From positions 6,882,001 to 6,946,000 of the forward strand of contig JAWQUS010000023.1 of NCBI GenBank assembly GCA_036365455.1: 64,000 nt of DNA. The letters run 5' to 3'. The position numbers and the translations under genes are program-made. The DNA comes from Macrosoma leucophasiata. Lineage: Eukaryota; Arthropoda; Insecta; Lepidoptera; Hedylidae. Below are positions 34,201-49,200 of the stretch, piece after piece; position 1 is the stretch's first letter, and every line of letters starts with the position of its first letter. The notes under the pieces were generated by a model that saw only the letters and a program-made list of their open reading frames with translations, did not search any database and was not told where the DNA came from.

Positions 34201-37200
34201 GAAGTGTAGGAAATATTATCATGATCGTTTTTTTGCTCTCTATGTTGTTTGGAGTGACGGGTATTATAATAGTAATTCGACTTAACTCGGAGCCTGTTTT
34301 GTCGATTGTTCTAATAATGATGGTGATTTCGTAGAATTCAGTCGTTTATTTTTACCTTGGTTAACTACGAATTAATTGGGTGGGCTCTAGGCGTCTGCGC
34401 TGCATCCACCAGCTCCAACATTGCAATGGTCTGCTCTTCGTTTGCAACGAAAATGCGTGTTAATTGCTTACATCCTTTCCTTTGTTGGCGTATCAATTTA
34501 GATCCTAAAAATAGCATGTGCCCCTCGAGAAGTGGGGCCGAGCTCTATGGTATAAAGTGCAGTATTGTGCATTTTAATGGGCAACGAAGCCACATAAGAT
34601 GGGAGAGATGAATTTGTTTATTGCCCTCTTCCTTATTGAGAGCGTCTGTGCGAGATAGTTTTCTTCCTATGAGTCAGTAGAAAGTTATGATTTTGAGCCT
34701 ACTCGATTGCCCGCAGATCTATTCGAATGCAGCCGCAGTGAGTGGGTGGACTAGTCTAAGGAACACCATGCTCGAGTACTTGTCTAAAATATTATGCATT
34801 GGAATTTGCAACATTACTTGTAACAAAGTTTCCTCGGTGGACATCCCTGCAAGATAATCGATGTTTAGGAGTTTTAAGAATTAGGTGGTAAAATCGATAT
34901 GGTGCGTAATAATTGTAACATTAATTTATCAATTGTGTGTGATTTATCGGATACCCCTATGTTTAATTTAACACAAAGGATCGTTATTGATAATATCTGA
35001 ATTCGTCACGTATGACTCAATTTATGTGTATTTTAATTTATTGGTTGGTGGTTGACATGGTTGTGCGAGTTGCAATGCGGGTTGGGTCTTCTGTTACCAA
35101 ATTGGCAATCGTTTCAAATTGGCTAAGTTTACAATTTGAGACATTATTTAAATTATGTATACATATTAATTTTATTTAAATAAGTTTTGTTTTTTCTCTC
35201 CCTTGGTGTCACGGTTTGTGTCGTTAATGTTTATTGCACTATTTTTACGTACCTGTACCTACTCTAAATATGTAAGAATTACTTGATCATTCTAACCAAC
35301 AGTTTTTAGATGTCATTTTAATATACCTACTTATTTATTATTAATTTTAATGTTGCAATCGTTAATTAATTATTTTTATGCCATATCAAATTACTGAAGT
35401 GGCAAACAAAGAGACAATTAACGTTTATAATAAGTGTGTCTAAAATGTCTCTTTAACTTTGATTTCTCAATTCTAATATCTTGCGCCGCTGTTACAAAAT
35501 AATTGGGCATTGAGGTACCCTCAAAGGCAGGAACATCGTTAGAAAATCTTTCTATTTAACCTTTCCTCATTATCAAAGTGATATCTTATCAACATTCATC
35601 AATTCTTTTGAAAATGAAATAGGTTGCTTGCTACCTATTGTTCATAGTTCGGTTTGTTGATGGTATATAATTTGCAGGACAGTGGAATGAACAATTAGTA
35701 TGACTATGACTGATGCGTCACAGGCTTATTCTTGCAAGTGTATGTACCTACTACATTTGCACTGAGTCAGCCAAGATAAGTTATATTGACTCACCTAACT
35801 ATATCATTGAAATTTTATTGTTAGTGATATTGAGGAAAGTTTGTGTTTTATTAATTGGACTATACCTACATATACATTGAGATTGGTGTCATTTCGGTTT
35901 CTCCCTTATCAACATCTTTCGAGACAACAACTTACTTTCGCATTTTGCTTCACAACTTGCAAATATTCGTATATACGTGTGTAATATTGGGATTCAATTG
36001 AATTAGGTTCTAGTATTTAATTGTATAGTAAATAATAGTAAGTGGGAGAGGGTTCGCGAGCAGGCAGGACATGTGCCATGCTATGGTAGCTCAGTATAAA
36101 GTCCTTGATGATGTAGCAGATGCGGCTCCCGGGGGCGCGCGGCATGCGGCGGGGTCGGCTCCGCCGTCGCCGGTACATTGTTGGCGGAGTCAATGAACCT
36201 ACCAAAATGTTCCGACGCTTATTGTGCCCATAATCGAATCAACCCGCCACTCTATATACGGCAGTAAACATGTCTCATTCCTTTTCTTACAGTACGCATG
36301 ACAAGCAGGCAACAAATCTCCAAAAATGCGTTTGAATTCTTCAGAAGCTCGACTCCGCGCCGTGTCGTACCTCTTATTCGGATCGTGATCGATTTGCAAT
36401 CTCGATCTCGGTTTCTTCATCCGACGATAATGTCCGTCGTTTCTTATGTTTTTCATTGGGCCGTTCCATTACTTTTATCGTGTATTTCTCGATGGCAAAG
36501 TAAATTGAATTGGAAAATCCCGTGACTCGATGTTCGCATGAAAAAGGGGTGTGGTTGTTGCGCCGGGGTGTCGGGTGGCGGCGCGTCGGCGGGGGTGAGG
36601 GTCGCGAGTGCTCGCCACTCGGCGTAATGTCTGGCGGGGGCGGCAGGATCGGGAGCGGAGGTGAGTGTGAGCGTCAGATCAATACGGCGCGCCCCTACCC
36701 GCGCCATCGCTCGCCGACCGTCCAATCTCCGCCAGCCCTACGTCTTTCGACGCCAATGCTTGTTTTTTATAGCGCTCATTAAACATACTCTTCGATAAAT
36801 GTATTAAAAGCATGTGTTAGTACTATTTTTTTTTGTTTTGTTAACGACTAGCGGAATTCAGTATTTTTTAACGTTGATTTTCATAATATGCGCGCCGTCT
36901 TCTTTTTAGATGTGTGTTCAGCTTTATTTTGATTGAATTATACCTACGCTCTGGGACTCTGCGTGATAACGTCTCATACACATAAAGTCGTACGTATGTA
37001 TAAGTACACCTGTTGAATGCGATTCTCAACTTATGGGTACTTACTCATTCAAATCACAGTCTTTAAGTTAAACAGACGAACTAATCCGTAAATAATGATA
37101 TCTAGCAATGATAAAGGTAATATTTTAATTAAGTACTGTCTATAACCAATGGTTAACTCTGAGCAATTATTATTTTACTTGAATAACACTATCTTCTAGA

Positions 37201-40200
37201 TGCTTTCGTATAGGTCACTATAGGTATACCTATGGCAAATAAAATTTTATTACTTATGGATTTTAGTTTTATGAAAAAGAGTAAGTTAGTCAAATTTTTA
37301 ATTATAGAATGATTATAGCAATATTTGTATAGAAGTATATATATTTATAAACCTATATGAGAAAATGTTAAATGTAGATAGGTACAGTAAATTCATTAGA
37401 CATGTAGTATCTACTTACTAGATAATTTTATAATAAGCTAGATATAAGTTAGCCTCTCTTAAATCGCTGTACCCTAACATGTTTGATTTGATTTAGGTAG
37501 GTATATCGATTTTTCAGTGTGCTTGAACCTTATTTACATAAATTCTTGTCAGATTTGATAAGTAGGTATTATTGTAATTGTAGTAGTAGTAATGAGCATA
37601 TTGTCGCTCCCCTTTTATTTCGTCAAATTTATTCGGACAAAAAGTTTTTCTCGGAGTATAAAATAAGTTGTAATGTATTCTTAAAAAAAAAAAAAAACAT
37701 CACATTTTCGTTGTTGTTTGTGTTGTCTTGTTGTTCTGTGTTTCTTCTGAAATAGCGTGTCAGGTGTCCGAATCGTTACCCTTTTCCTAGGGTACCTACA
37801 TATTTATTTTTTCATCCTAAACCAATTAACTTCACTGTATGGAGTGTAAATACATATAATGAGTACCGTATCTGTGTATGAAAAAGTGTCAAATAAATGT
37901 GGCAAATAAGGGTGATATCCTGCGATAAAATAAGAAGGATAAATTGTAATACCTGCTTACTTAATATTAAATTCTATTCAGAGTTCACTATAAATATGTA
38001 GGTATATTACACACACACGTTTTTTCACAGAAGCTTTTTTTGTATGATTTATTAAATTATAATTTGTTACCCAAACATTTGAGGTAGGTATTTCACTTAC
38101 TAAGTCTTGAAAAGATGTTTCAGTAGGTAGGTACGTACACTTTACTCCTGTCGTAGTTTTTCAGACGCCAGCGCTATTGTGGCAGGTACAAGAAACGATT
38201 TCTAGCGTAGGTACCTACGCTGGACACTTTCTCCAATTCTGATATTGGAGATCAGACGGTACCTACTCCTTATCTTTACACTCCATACTATCATACTGCA
38301 CTGCTTATAATTTAAGGAGGTGGTATTTATGTATATGGTAAAAAACATTGTGGATGGTAGATGATAAATAGGTAGTAAAGTATGAAAGGAAGTAGCACGA
38401 TGAGATAATTAGATTAGGTGTGTTATCTGTAACATTGATACCATCATCCAAAATTTGTGGTAAATGTTAAATTTTGCGGCCAAAAATTGTTACCTCTGTT
38501 CCTTAGAAAGTTCCCTATCCGTGTCTTGTCGCCTGTCAAAAAATAATTAAGTTGAAAATGTAAATGGTGAATTGTTAAAACATGAGTGCGTGATAGCCAC
38601 CTTAAGACTGTTTTATGGCCGGGGCGGAGTAGACTATAAACTAATTAATTATCCAATACTTGTAAGGGTTCGCTCTGGGACCGCCATTATTCTTTCATTT
38701 CAAAACTTAAATGACGTAGTGCTGATAAAATATAATGTAAGATGGCTTCTTCCTACAACAAATTAATCATTTATTTTAAGTTATTTTAATGTGCTTTTCT
38801 CTACAAACCTTGTAGGTACTTACTATAGATTTTTTTTTACCTCAAATTCGGCCAAGTTGACGTATTTATTATATCCGATCTACCTAAGATAGTCCATTAT
38901 TTTTAATACGTAATTTATACCTACATTAAATAAATAGTACCGTATTGAACGAGGTTTTTTTAGCATATTAACATCAAATAAAGACGTAGGTAATCCATTA
39001 ATTCTATGAATGTTAGTCTCGCAAAGTCCTTCCGTCCGTCTATCCGCAGCTGTACTCAGAGATTAGTACTAGAAAGCTGCGTGCCACACACCAGACACGC
39101 GCTTGACCGGTTTTTTAAACAAGGCAACCGCCTGTCACTTCTAACGTCACCATCGGCCTCTCTGAGACCACGGAAGCTGAAAACCGACTGAAAATATAAG
39201 AAAATGTTTTAGTTTAGTGCCATAGCCATCGACGACACAACACAGCTTGGCCACAGCCCATAAATGGGCAGTATTTTTTATTTATGGCATATACTTAATG
39301 CATTCTAAGACTGTTTTCAAAAGAAAACAGATAAAGTTTTTTTAATAACAATATGTAAATGATAGATAATCTAAAAATACGTCATTCAATAATTCCTTCT
39401 TGAAGTAATATCCGTAACTGATAGGTAAAATATTATTCATTCCGCCTACATATCCCGGATTCGATATGGCGTATCCGTGACATCCCTGAGTATTTACCTA
39501 CATGTAAAATGATGATTATTCACAATCAAATTCACTGCATGACATATAAATACATAATAATATATCATAAAATGCATGTACCTTCTAAGGGCAACTAAAA
39601 CTGCATGCTTTTATACGTATTCAGTATAGTTACACAAAAAAAGCGCTCAAAACTTGTTCAGTAGCATCGTGTACACACGGATCGATATACACATTGTAGG
39701 TATAACATAACAAGTACAAAACCACTGGTGAGCCTTTTTTGGAAGTCTGTTAAAAATTAATATGGCGAGTCGGCGTCTCCTGTTCCAAGTCCAAAGCTAC
39801 GGGTACGCTGACGTGTTTAGAGTGTAAATTCCGGTACAGAAGTCGTTGCGGATCTATATTTAGATTTAGTGATATTCAGAAGGTAGCAACCCTCTGAAGA
39901 TACGCCATGCCCATGCTCCACAATGCATCTATTTAGGGTTCCGTACCTCATAAGGAAAAATCGGAATCGTTATAGGATTACTCGTGTGGTAGGCCGTATG
40001 TCTGTCTGTCGAACTGCTCAATTGGCCCAGTAGAACAACCGATTGAATTGTTTGGCCACATGATATATGTATATATAAATCAGTGACCGAAGCGTGAATG
40101 CATAATGTAATATGGAATTTTAAACATGAGCAATTTAGGGGGGATAAATTAGAAAATATAAAAAAAAAAATGATAATTTTATCGTCTGATATATCTATCA

Positions 40201-43200
40201 AATAAAAGGCCTTGTTATAATAGTCTCTTTGTAATGGATAGATAGATTTGTACAGAAAGAATGAAAAAGGTACACGCTATAACAGATTTGAAATAATAAC
40301 GCACCTTTAGAATTGAATTGGCATATCTCAAAAAATTAAGACAATGACTTTTATACATCAAACGACTTAAAAACACGTAATCTATCAAATTACGCAATAA
40401 TCTATCTATATATATACAAATCAATAATTTTGCTATTATTGCTGATCGTTAGTCTCGCTTAAACTCGAGAACGGCTGGACCGATTTGGCTTATTTTGGTT
40501 TTGAATGAGTTTTGGAAGTCTAGGGAAGGTTTAAAAGGTAAGAAAATATGAAGGAATTGAAGGGAAATAGTAAAAACCACAATTTTATTTTCCCATACAA
40601 ATAGTCCGCATCTATCAAACCTTTGACGCATTATCTCATTTGAGGCAATACGAAGTTTGCTGGGTCATCTAGTTTATAAATAATTTGATAGATTACATCT
40701 TAAACTATTAAAAGCTACTTACTATTAAAATTAAAGTTGTTAAGTCGTTTGATGTAGAAAAGCAATTTTCTTAATTTTTTGAGATATCTCACTTTAATTC
40801 TTAAGGTGCAAATTATCTACTAGTGAACATTACCTGGTATTTAAAATGTTTTAAATTCTCCAGAATAAAAAGTTTAAAATTCTTTAGGTCATATTTCTAA
40901 TAACTTGAACCTTTTTTTTTCCTGTGGGCATAAATCAATAAGCTTCTCGCTCTCTCGCTTTACGTCTGAAACTAAATGGACTGATATTATCTAAAATAAT
41001 AAGTTCTATAGATTATAGGAAAACCTTTAGTTTGTGATTTTTACAACAATAAAGAAAATTTATCTATTGTACAGGATCATATTCGCCATTGCGACTCGCA
41101 CTTTGCCGGTCTTTTTTTGCGTCCCAACATAGGTCACTGTTATGTTATCCTGTTTATTACCTTCCGACAGACGCGTCACGTTGGCTGTGCTCGATTTTTT
41201 TGTGCCCGCATGTTTTTACTAGGGTGTGTGTGTGAGAATGTGTGAAGGGTATCTATAAAGTTGTTTGAACTATGAGCTACTTAAAAAGTATTGTTCACTA
41301 TGAAACTGTTTGAAATAGAAATGAATCTATTTTCAATCCATGATGTTGTTATAATCTAATGACATTGAATGAAATGAAAAGTTGTAATAGATCTTTTATT
41401 TTCCTGACCTTACACATATCAAGTGCCTTACGCATCGATTTGATAAGAAATTCCATGTGAGTGACTAGTCTCATCATTTCTTATACTTACGTAGTTTATA
41501 TTTGAAGATATGGATATTTTTTTATTAAGGAGAGATCTGTGATAAGATTTAGAAAGTCCTGGAATAACTGATACATTGTTTGCTGAAGTTATCAATTGTT
41601 CAAATAACTCTTGAGATAAAACCATTGTATACACTGTTGTGTATCGTCCTAGAGTAATCTTTCTTTTGTTCTTTTAGATGTGTTATTTGTCTGAACTTCT
41701 TTCCTTATTTGTAAGCAAATACACCCATATCAGTCATTCTTTTACCTTTTATAATATTTATTGTGTATGTATAGTATTAAAAACCGACCAAGTCCGATTC
41801 GGACGCCCGTGCACAGGGTTCAGGGTACCTCGTGTGTTTTAGTAAGTAGGTAATTTCTGTGACAAAGGGAGGAATGGTCAATTTTGGCCTATTTTCATGA
41901 CTTCAAAATATTTTATTTAGGTACTTGCCCATATTTGGGTCATTTAAATGACGCCTCTAAGTCACGGTTGAAAGCAAAAATCTCATGACTGTTTTAGAAC
42001 TCCAAATGCGTTTGTGTAACATTCGTTACACGTTTATTATGCTCTACGCGTAAAGGTAACCCCACTAATTTGATTCACAAGCGGTTGTGGGCTGTAATTT
42101 CGCAGGGTCGGAATTTTGCCAGCGCGGCATAATTACTGAAATACTTGCACAGAATGTTTCCAAGATTCCCAACATTAAAGTCATGCACAGTTTAGATTTG
42201 TAAGCAACTTGTAATCGTCAACTCCCCTTTTCTATTGTCAAGCCTTCTTATGTTAAATTTAAAAAAAAACGCATTACAATCTCATAGGTTATTGCATAAA
42301 AATAAATATTTTCTATATTTTGTCTGATGAATGTCAATGTGGTCCAATCGTCCTTATAACACTCATTTCAAAGCGATATCTCTCTTAACATTAAATTCAA
42401 AAAATGATTGTCGATTCTTGAGTGTCTCGCGTGTTTTCTTGAATACAATATACTTGAATCGACTTTGACTTGATTGTATATTCTCTGCCTTTGGAGAAAA
42501 TAATATTTTAAACGCAGAAAATATATTGCATTGCAGGGAAAGTTTCAGGGCAAAATAATAAAATATGTAATAACAACAAAGCAACCGGGCATTAGCTATC
42601 TCCATAATAAATAAATTTTCTCTTAAAACATCTTAATAGGATTAAGTAGTAGCTTTCACGTAGATCTTTTATATTCAAAGTACTTATCTGCAGCTTAATG
42701 CTGTCTCTGAAAGTGCAGACCATTATCATTTAAACTCATTGTAGCCGCTTACTCGCCTTCGAAAGCGATAATGTCGATTTATCAATCTAATTCTTGTTCT
42801 GTTTTATATCTCGCAGCCGCAGCGCCACTTTTTCAAGAATAATCTTGTTTGTTGTCTGCAAATATCAGCTCGATTGTAAAACGAACAAACGTGGGGCTGT
42901 GTTTGTGTTAGTTTGAATTTATGGTGACCAGTCACCCTAAATACAGTGACCAGCCATCTGTGGAATGGAAGTTCATTTCCTGAGAGGTCATTTAATGAGC
43001 ACCAGTGTGACGAATGATCGCCCTGTCATGGCGGACATTAGGAATCCGCATAATATGCTCAATTGCTACTTGCTCAATAACTAATGAAAAGGAATTTGTT
43101 CTGCGAATTTTTCGTAGCTTGTCTTGCTATTAATTATATGTCCTGTAGGATACTTTTAATTACGGGGTCAGTATTAAGCCTTTGTTTGTACTCGCGTGCT

Positions 43201-46200
43201 TAGCCTATGAATACTGTCATTCAATTAGTTATGTATGTGACGTGGGCAAAGGCACGCAAGCACGCCAGTTCTAGTTATAATATATGCAGGAATTCATAGT
43301 AGCAAGTCACACGTGGTTGGTCTGCGCCTCATCATGCCGCAGTTGATCGGAAGCCGATAGCTCCCGTTGTGACGCGCTTGACGTTGTCACGCCTGTCACA
43401 TAGACCCGTTGGCCCATCGTCGCCGCTAGCCGGATACCAGCCTAAATCTACCTCACTTTCCTGAACCGTTGCTTCCGATATACTTATGCCGATAAGGAAT
43501 ACATCGTTTATAACTAGACAGCTCATTTCGCAATTCGTTTTCAAATGATACAAGACTGTAATGAACAAAAAAATCGTTGATAGCACTAAATAGGTGTTGG
43601 TGTAAATGACTGCGTATTTCAGTGAAATTATTTAAATTTTCGGTTAAATAGCGATTATCAATTGTAAAACACGAAGTCACGCTATCCGCACCATACTAAC
43701 ACAGTTTCTACATTCACGCGACAGTTTTAAAACGGAATGTTTAACATATTTTACATAAAATGGTGCCTGTGTCTTCATATCTGCTAATGTTTATACCTAT
43801 CTTATACCTATCTAATATCTCACGACAGGATATTAAACTTGTATCCAACTTAATAAAGAATATAAAACGTCGATAATTGTAGTCGCTATTTCCTGTGTCT
43901 ATTCATAACATCGACATTAAAGCATAGGCTGTTCGCTAACTCGCCACTCGCCAACAGGCAAGTGCCTACTTACTGAATACAAATGAATCCGAAAGCACGC
44001 GAACGAGGAAATTCCGATCGGTACATTTATACTAGAAACACGTGAAATAAACTGTGCTATTCTTATTCATAAATCGTAACAATATAGTACATGCTATGAG
44101 TATCGTATTACGCATAGCAATTTGATACATGACTCATGTAATATGTACGGACGAGCCTGCTCGCTGTTAAGCACATATTATCGTCTAAGATCTCTGCAGT
44201 AGTTTCTCATGTTAAAATAACGTTCACGGAGGGCGCACGAAAGTGACTGGCTGTGAAATATGTATGAGACGTGGGAAGAAAGGGAATTATTCGTGTTGAT
44301 TTCCGATTCGCTCGGCTTACCTTGTACCTTTGAATATTTCTCGTAATATTGATCTTTGTCTATAGAAGGTGCAGAATTAGATATGGATACTGTTAGCTAA
44401 ACTCGCCAGATAAATATTGATATTTACAGGTCATTTTCTTCTTTCTAATCTAAAGCGAAATTATTCTAATAAAGAAGATTCAACTGCTGTCTTCAACTCC
44501 TTCCTGCATTGACTGACGATTGTCTAAAAGACATCAACGATCTCGAAATTTATCCTGAATTGCATACATCCGACGTATCAAATTAGAGACATGCTTAAAT
44601 TAAACAAAGGAGATGTTGCGAGCTCGGCCCTGGTTCGTACATGTCTTCAAAAAATGGCTAAATTAAAGAAGAATCCAAAAAAATACAATTAATTTATTCA
44701 AGAATATATTTTAGAGTTACAACCACATTTAATTAAAACGATTTTATAATTTTCAACTATGTTAAACATGGCGGCGATAAAGCCGACACTTGGGATCAAT
44801 CGATTTTGATAGTATTTAGAAAATATTACTTTTTTCTCCAAGTTCTATAATCAAAATACAATTTAAAAAATGAAAATGTCAAAATGACATCGCCCGCCAT
44901 ATTCGCCATGTTAGTTTTGAGTTGCAATTCTAACTGAAAATTATGTTTTGTAACTGCAAACAAAGCTAAATAAGTGAAAATATGTAGTAAAAAACGTTTT
45001 TATATTGATTTTGCCTGTTAATGATATTGTGTACAATACATGGCCGGAGGTCCATACATTTTTGCAACATCTCCTTTAATGATCTCATTTATTTTTAATC
45101 AAGGCATAATAAATAGATGTTTAATGACATGACTAAATGAACGAACCTACCATGATGTTAGATAGTTACTATAATATAACTACAAGTTGTATTGCAACAT
45201 GAAACATGAGGCGAACGGAAGGAGCAAAAGTTGTATTATATAGCGGCGGCACTTACGGTGCATTTCAATGATGGCACGTTACCAGCCAGACTCGAAAGTA
45301 CCTTTAATAAAAATGATGGATGAACTAAAACGACTTTATCAAAGGATTCCATGTGATGAATATTCAGAAGGCGCCCTAGACTACTATTCAAGTTTTTTTT
45401 TATTTACTTTCTTATACATATTTAGGTACCTACATCCGACATTTATTGTGTATTCATTGCACTACGTACGAAATTAAATCATTAAGTTAAGTCCCAAATG
45501 TAAATATTTCGCCAAGGTGCATTCAAACGTAACGTGCGATATCCGAGTTGAGCAAGTTCCTTGAATAGGTTCGAAGGCAGCTTGAGTTTCTGAAAAACGG
45601 AAACGTCACCTACATGAATAATTTGAGAAACCTATTGTTGATTAATTTTTTTTTAGTAGAAAACATAGGTTCGTGTTCAACTGTTGAAATAATCCGTTTT
45701 AAGAAACTTAAATGTAGTTAGCAGGTAGGCGTTGGATTTTGCTTCAAATACCGCGCTTGTAGCCTCAATAACATTACCGTGTCATAACGATGGTCAAGCA
45801 GCAAACATTTTTTTTCCTTGCAATTTTATCTTGCTCTTCATAACCTTATGTGATATGATACTAACTTGTATCTATGATCTATCTTGCATTTCTATGGAGT
45901 TCGTGCGTATTGTACTTAATATGTCTTTAAAATAATGATTGTGGCAAACAAGCATGCCAGTTCATATTTATGGTACAGTATCCAAAAATAAATAATGCAC
46001 ATCGATCGACCTCAGGAAGAGACGTCGGCTTATTTCGGATCTGTAGAGCGTTAACACACATTATATATTCCAGCACAGTCAAGTAAAACTTTAGAACGGA
46101 TTGTCGTACTGTGATTTTCATCGGAGCAATTCACGAGTAGGTAAGTAGGTATACTTAATTAATTAAGGTTTTTGTATGAAGTCAAATGTACTGCGATTAT

Positions 46201-49200
46201 TGAAAATCGAAAAACATGGGCAAAATCAAATCGACAGGGCATTTTATTGCCGCCGCCTACGTAAATAAAACAAAATAAAATGCAGTTAACAATGTGAGAC
46301 GAAATTAATACTAAGAAAAGTTTAACAAAACAAAAAAATCGGCATAATATGCTCTGCTACACTACACCCTTATAGTTTATTGATAAATAAAAACACTGGG
46401 TACTTACGTCCATTAATTGACACACTTCCTATTATTCGTGGTGTTACCAACTCAACCCCATGAGTACCAGCAACCGCGTCGCGTGTGTATATTGTGCCTA
46501 GTGCTTATACGTATGTACCATAGGCGCCCTAAAGTGACGCGACGTCGCGACGGCCGGCGACGGCGGATCACGCCGCTCCTACCCCCGCTGTAATTTCAAA
46601 ACTGGGGTGCCTAATCATTCGCTCTTTCACTTCAAATGTAAATGTAGGGTTGGCAGATAGTTGGGAAATCCACGAAGGTATTGGAAATTTGCGTTTGGTC
46701 CCTACCAATCGCTTTGCTGTCACGATTTTTTTTTATCTTGAATATGGACATTTTAAGGTTGCAGCAGCTATGGGGCCAGGCTAATTAATAATTACCTACC
46801 TATGCAATCTTTTCACTACTTTTCTCAGTCTATTTTTTTTCGAGTTAGTGACTTTATTAAAAATTGCCCGAAAATTGACGTTCTCAGATTCTAGACAATC
46901 CCGTAGACTATTCCGGAAATTATAAGTCTAAATTTAACTCTATTGTGCTGCAGGGGTGTTGCACTACGTATTATTCTCCGCGTACAGTTCGGATTCTGCT
47001 TAATAAACCGGAAAGTTATTTGAATTGCGTGAATAGAAATTCTACGCAACACATTAATCGCATTAGCGCTTCGTTAGGGTTGTAATCTTTTTAGCTTGCG
47101 AAAACCTATCGATGCTTAATTTGATTTCACAAATGTTATATAAGTAAATGTGTTTGATTTTATAGTTTGGCATCTATAGTAAAATTTCTTGCCTGGCGAG
47201 AGAATCTTGGGTACATCATTACTGAGATTAAAATATTCAAAATATGTTCATATTGGTTAACTCGATTACGTTTCGATGTAATTTGTTTTATTGTAGTCGC
47301 CATTTATTATTTGGATATTTATTTTGCACAATGATTTGAGCTACGGCTGCCTTTGATTATTTCATCAACCACCACTATATCTTCTTCTCCATGTTATCGA
47401 TAAAAACGGACACAATTTTATTTCACTCTGCCCAGTGAATAACCTTTTTTATGACGACCAAATTCAGTCTTTTCTCAGTTTTTTTTAGAATGGGGAAATG
47501 GAGGACATTGTAAATATGTAATTGATTCTTTCCATATTATAGGTACATAATTGTTTCCTTTCTTTTTAATTTATTATGTGTTTTTTATTATTATTAGAGG
47601 TAATTCGAAAAAAAAAATTACGATGTAAAAATGCTCTTTAGGAGCCTAATTATATGAAATAAAGAAATAAATTGAATTCACAGCTAACGACAATCAACTC
47701 CAAATATATTCCAATATAATTTTAATAGGTAACTTGTGTATTAATAAAATGGTTATGTAAATGGAATTTGCGGAAAGCAGTGGTAATTATAAAGTTAATA
47801 AAACGAGGGCAGGATTGTCGACTAATGCTTTCTTTTAGTTCACTCACCCGGTTAGGGTTAGGGTAACAAGACCCTTTTATCGACCGAAGTTCGATAACTT
47901 AAGATTTCGAGGCACGCAACTACAATGACTAAGCTATTCAAATATAAATCTAGACGGTGTTTAGTAATAAAGATGCAAAAACGTGTGAATTTGCTTAAAA
48001 AATTAAATGAATTCCGTCGAAAAACTTTAAGGATTCACAATAAAAACAAATCTACCTGCATAACAACGTTTCATTATTACGAAAGGAAGCCGTTGAAATT
48101 ATTGTGAAATAAACGGTCAGGTAGCGTGGCTTGTGTAAAATTCAATACGAGATTATCTCGGCTTAGGCATTCCGTTCCGACCCACGGCAATATTGGTGCC
48201 AGTCGTTCAGCGTCGATAATGCAGGATGGGTTTTTTTATAATAAAACGATCGCAACAGATCGTCCAATTTAACCAATAAAAAGTATGCGGGCGAACGTTT
48301 GCGCGACAATGACGCGATGTCGTGGTCGTACTGGTGCCGTAGTCGGTAATTATTCACAATTATAGGGCTTTATGTATTCATTTAGTATTGTATCAACGTC
48401 AGTCAGATTGACGAGGGGGACGGTTACCCGGCGGCGTCTCCCTTCGATTTGAAAAAATAATGTAAACAATAAGAGCGATGAGTTACGCTATGGTACGTGA
48501 CACTGATTCATTCACAATACGATAAGGTCATTTAATTTTATTACAAGTGATGTTCACTAAATCTGAAACATTAATTCAACCCATTGATAAGAAAGTAGGC
48601 AAACTACGCATTTGTTTCTTTTTGCCTTTGGTCCTTCTTTTCGTTAAGTTTTTGTATCCATTCTTTAATAATGACATATTCTTTTATTTTCCACATATCT
48701 GCATTTACAGTCCCTTCTCTCCCAAAAGTTTATACAATTTGGATCTATTTGTGATGTTCCACCTACCAGCTGGCCAACATTGATAATATTTATTGTTTGA
48801 AATATAAAATATGGGAAACCATCTAGTACATAAACATTAACACTATGAATTATTTATTTAGTTAATTAATGTGTAGTAGGTATTCTATAGATACACTGCG
48901 GAATGCAGTGATGGTATTCGAAACCCGCGTGTGATGTTTATTGTCTTACACGTTAGCGGGTTTCATTCAACAAGGGTATTTTAGGCGTCGCGTACTACGA
49001 TATCTCTTTGTTACACACTGCGAGCCCGCCGTAGACTTGTAGTTTGCAATCTTACTCACCTTATATCTGATGGTGCTCAAGATCTGTATTTGTTGAGTAA
49101 GAAATATGACAAATAAATTTTCAGATAGACTGTTACTAATGGAAAACGTTTCAAACGGGGCATAAAAGAAAGAAACGGGTCCAACGGGCACTTATTTCTT

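Larger units (their letters stand above)
36800..44600. other. VAT-1 intron 1, middle part
   Basis: AT-rich, with scattered repeat scraps and a poly-A run at 37682-37697. CAGACGCCAGCGCTATTGTG at 38163 is an inverted match to sequence at about 18889-18908 (RBFA intron 5), so it is part of a low-copy repeat. No exon seen. Confidence 0.4.

Noticed and set aside
47850..47870. GGTTAGGGTTAGGGTAAC, telomere-like
   Set aside because: Only two TTAGGG units; insect telomeres use TTAGG, and the site is inside an intron.
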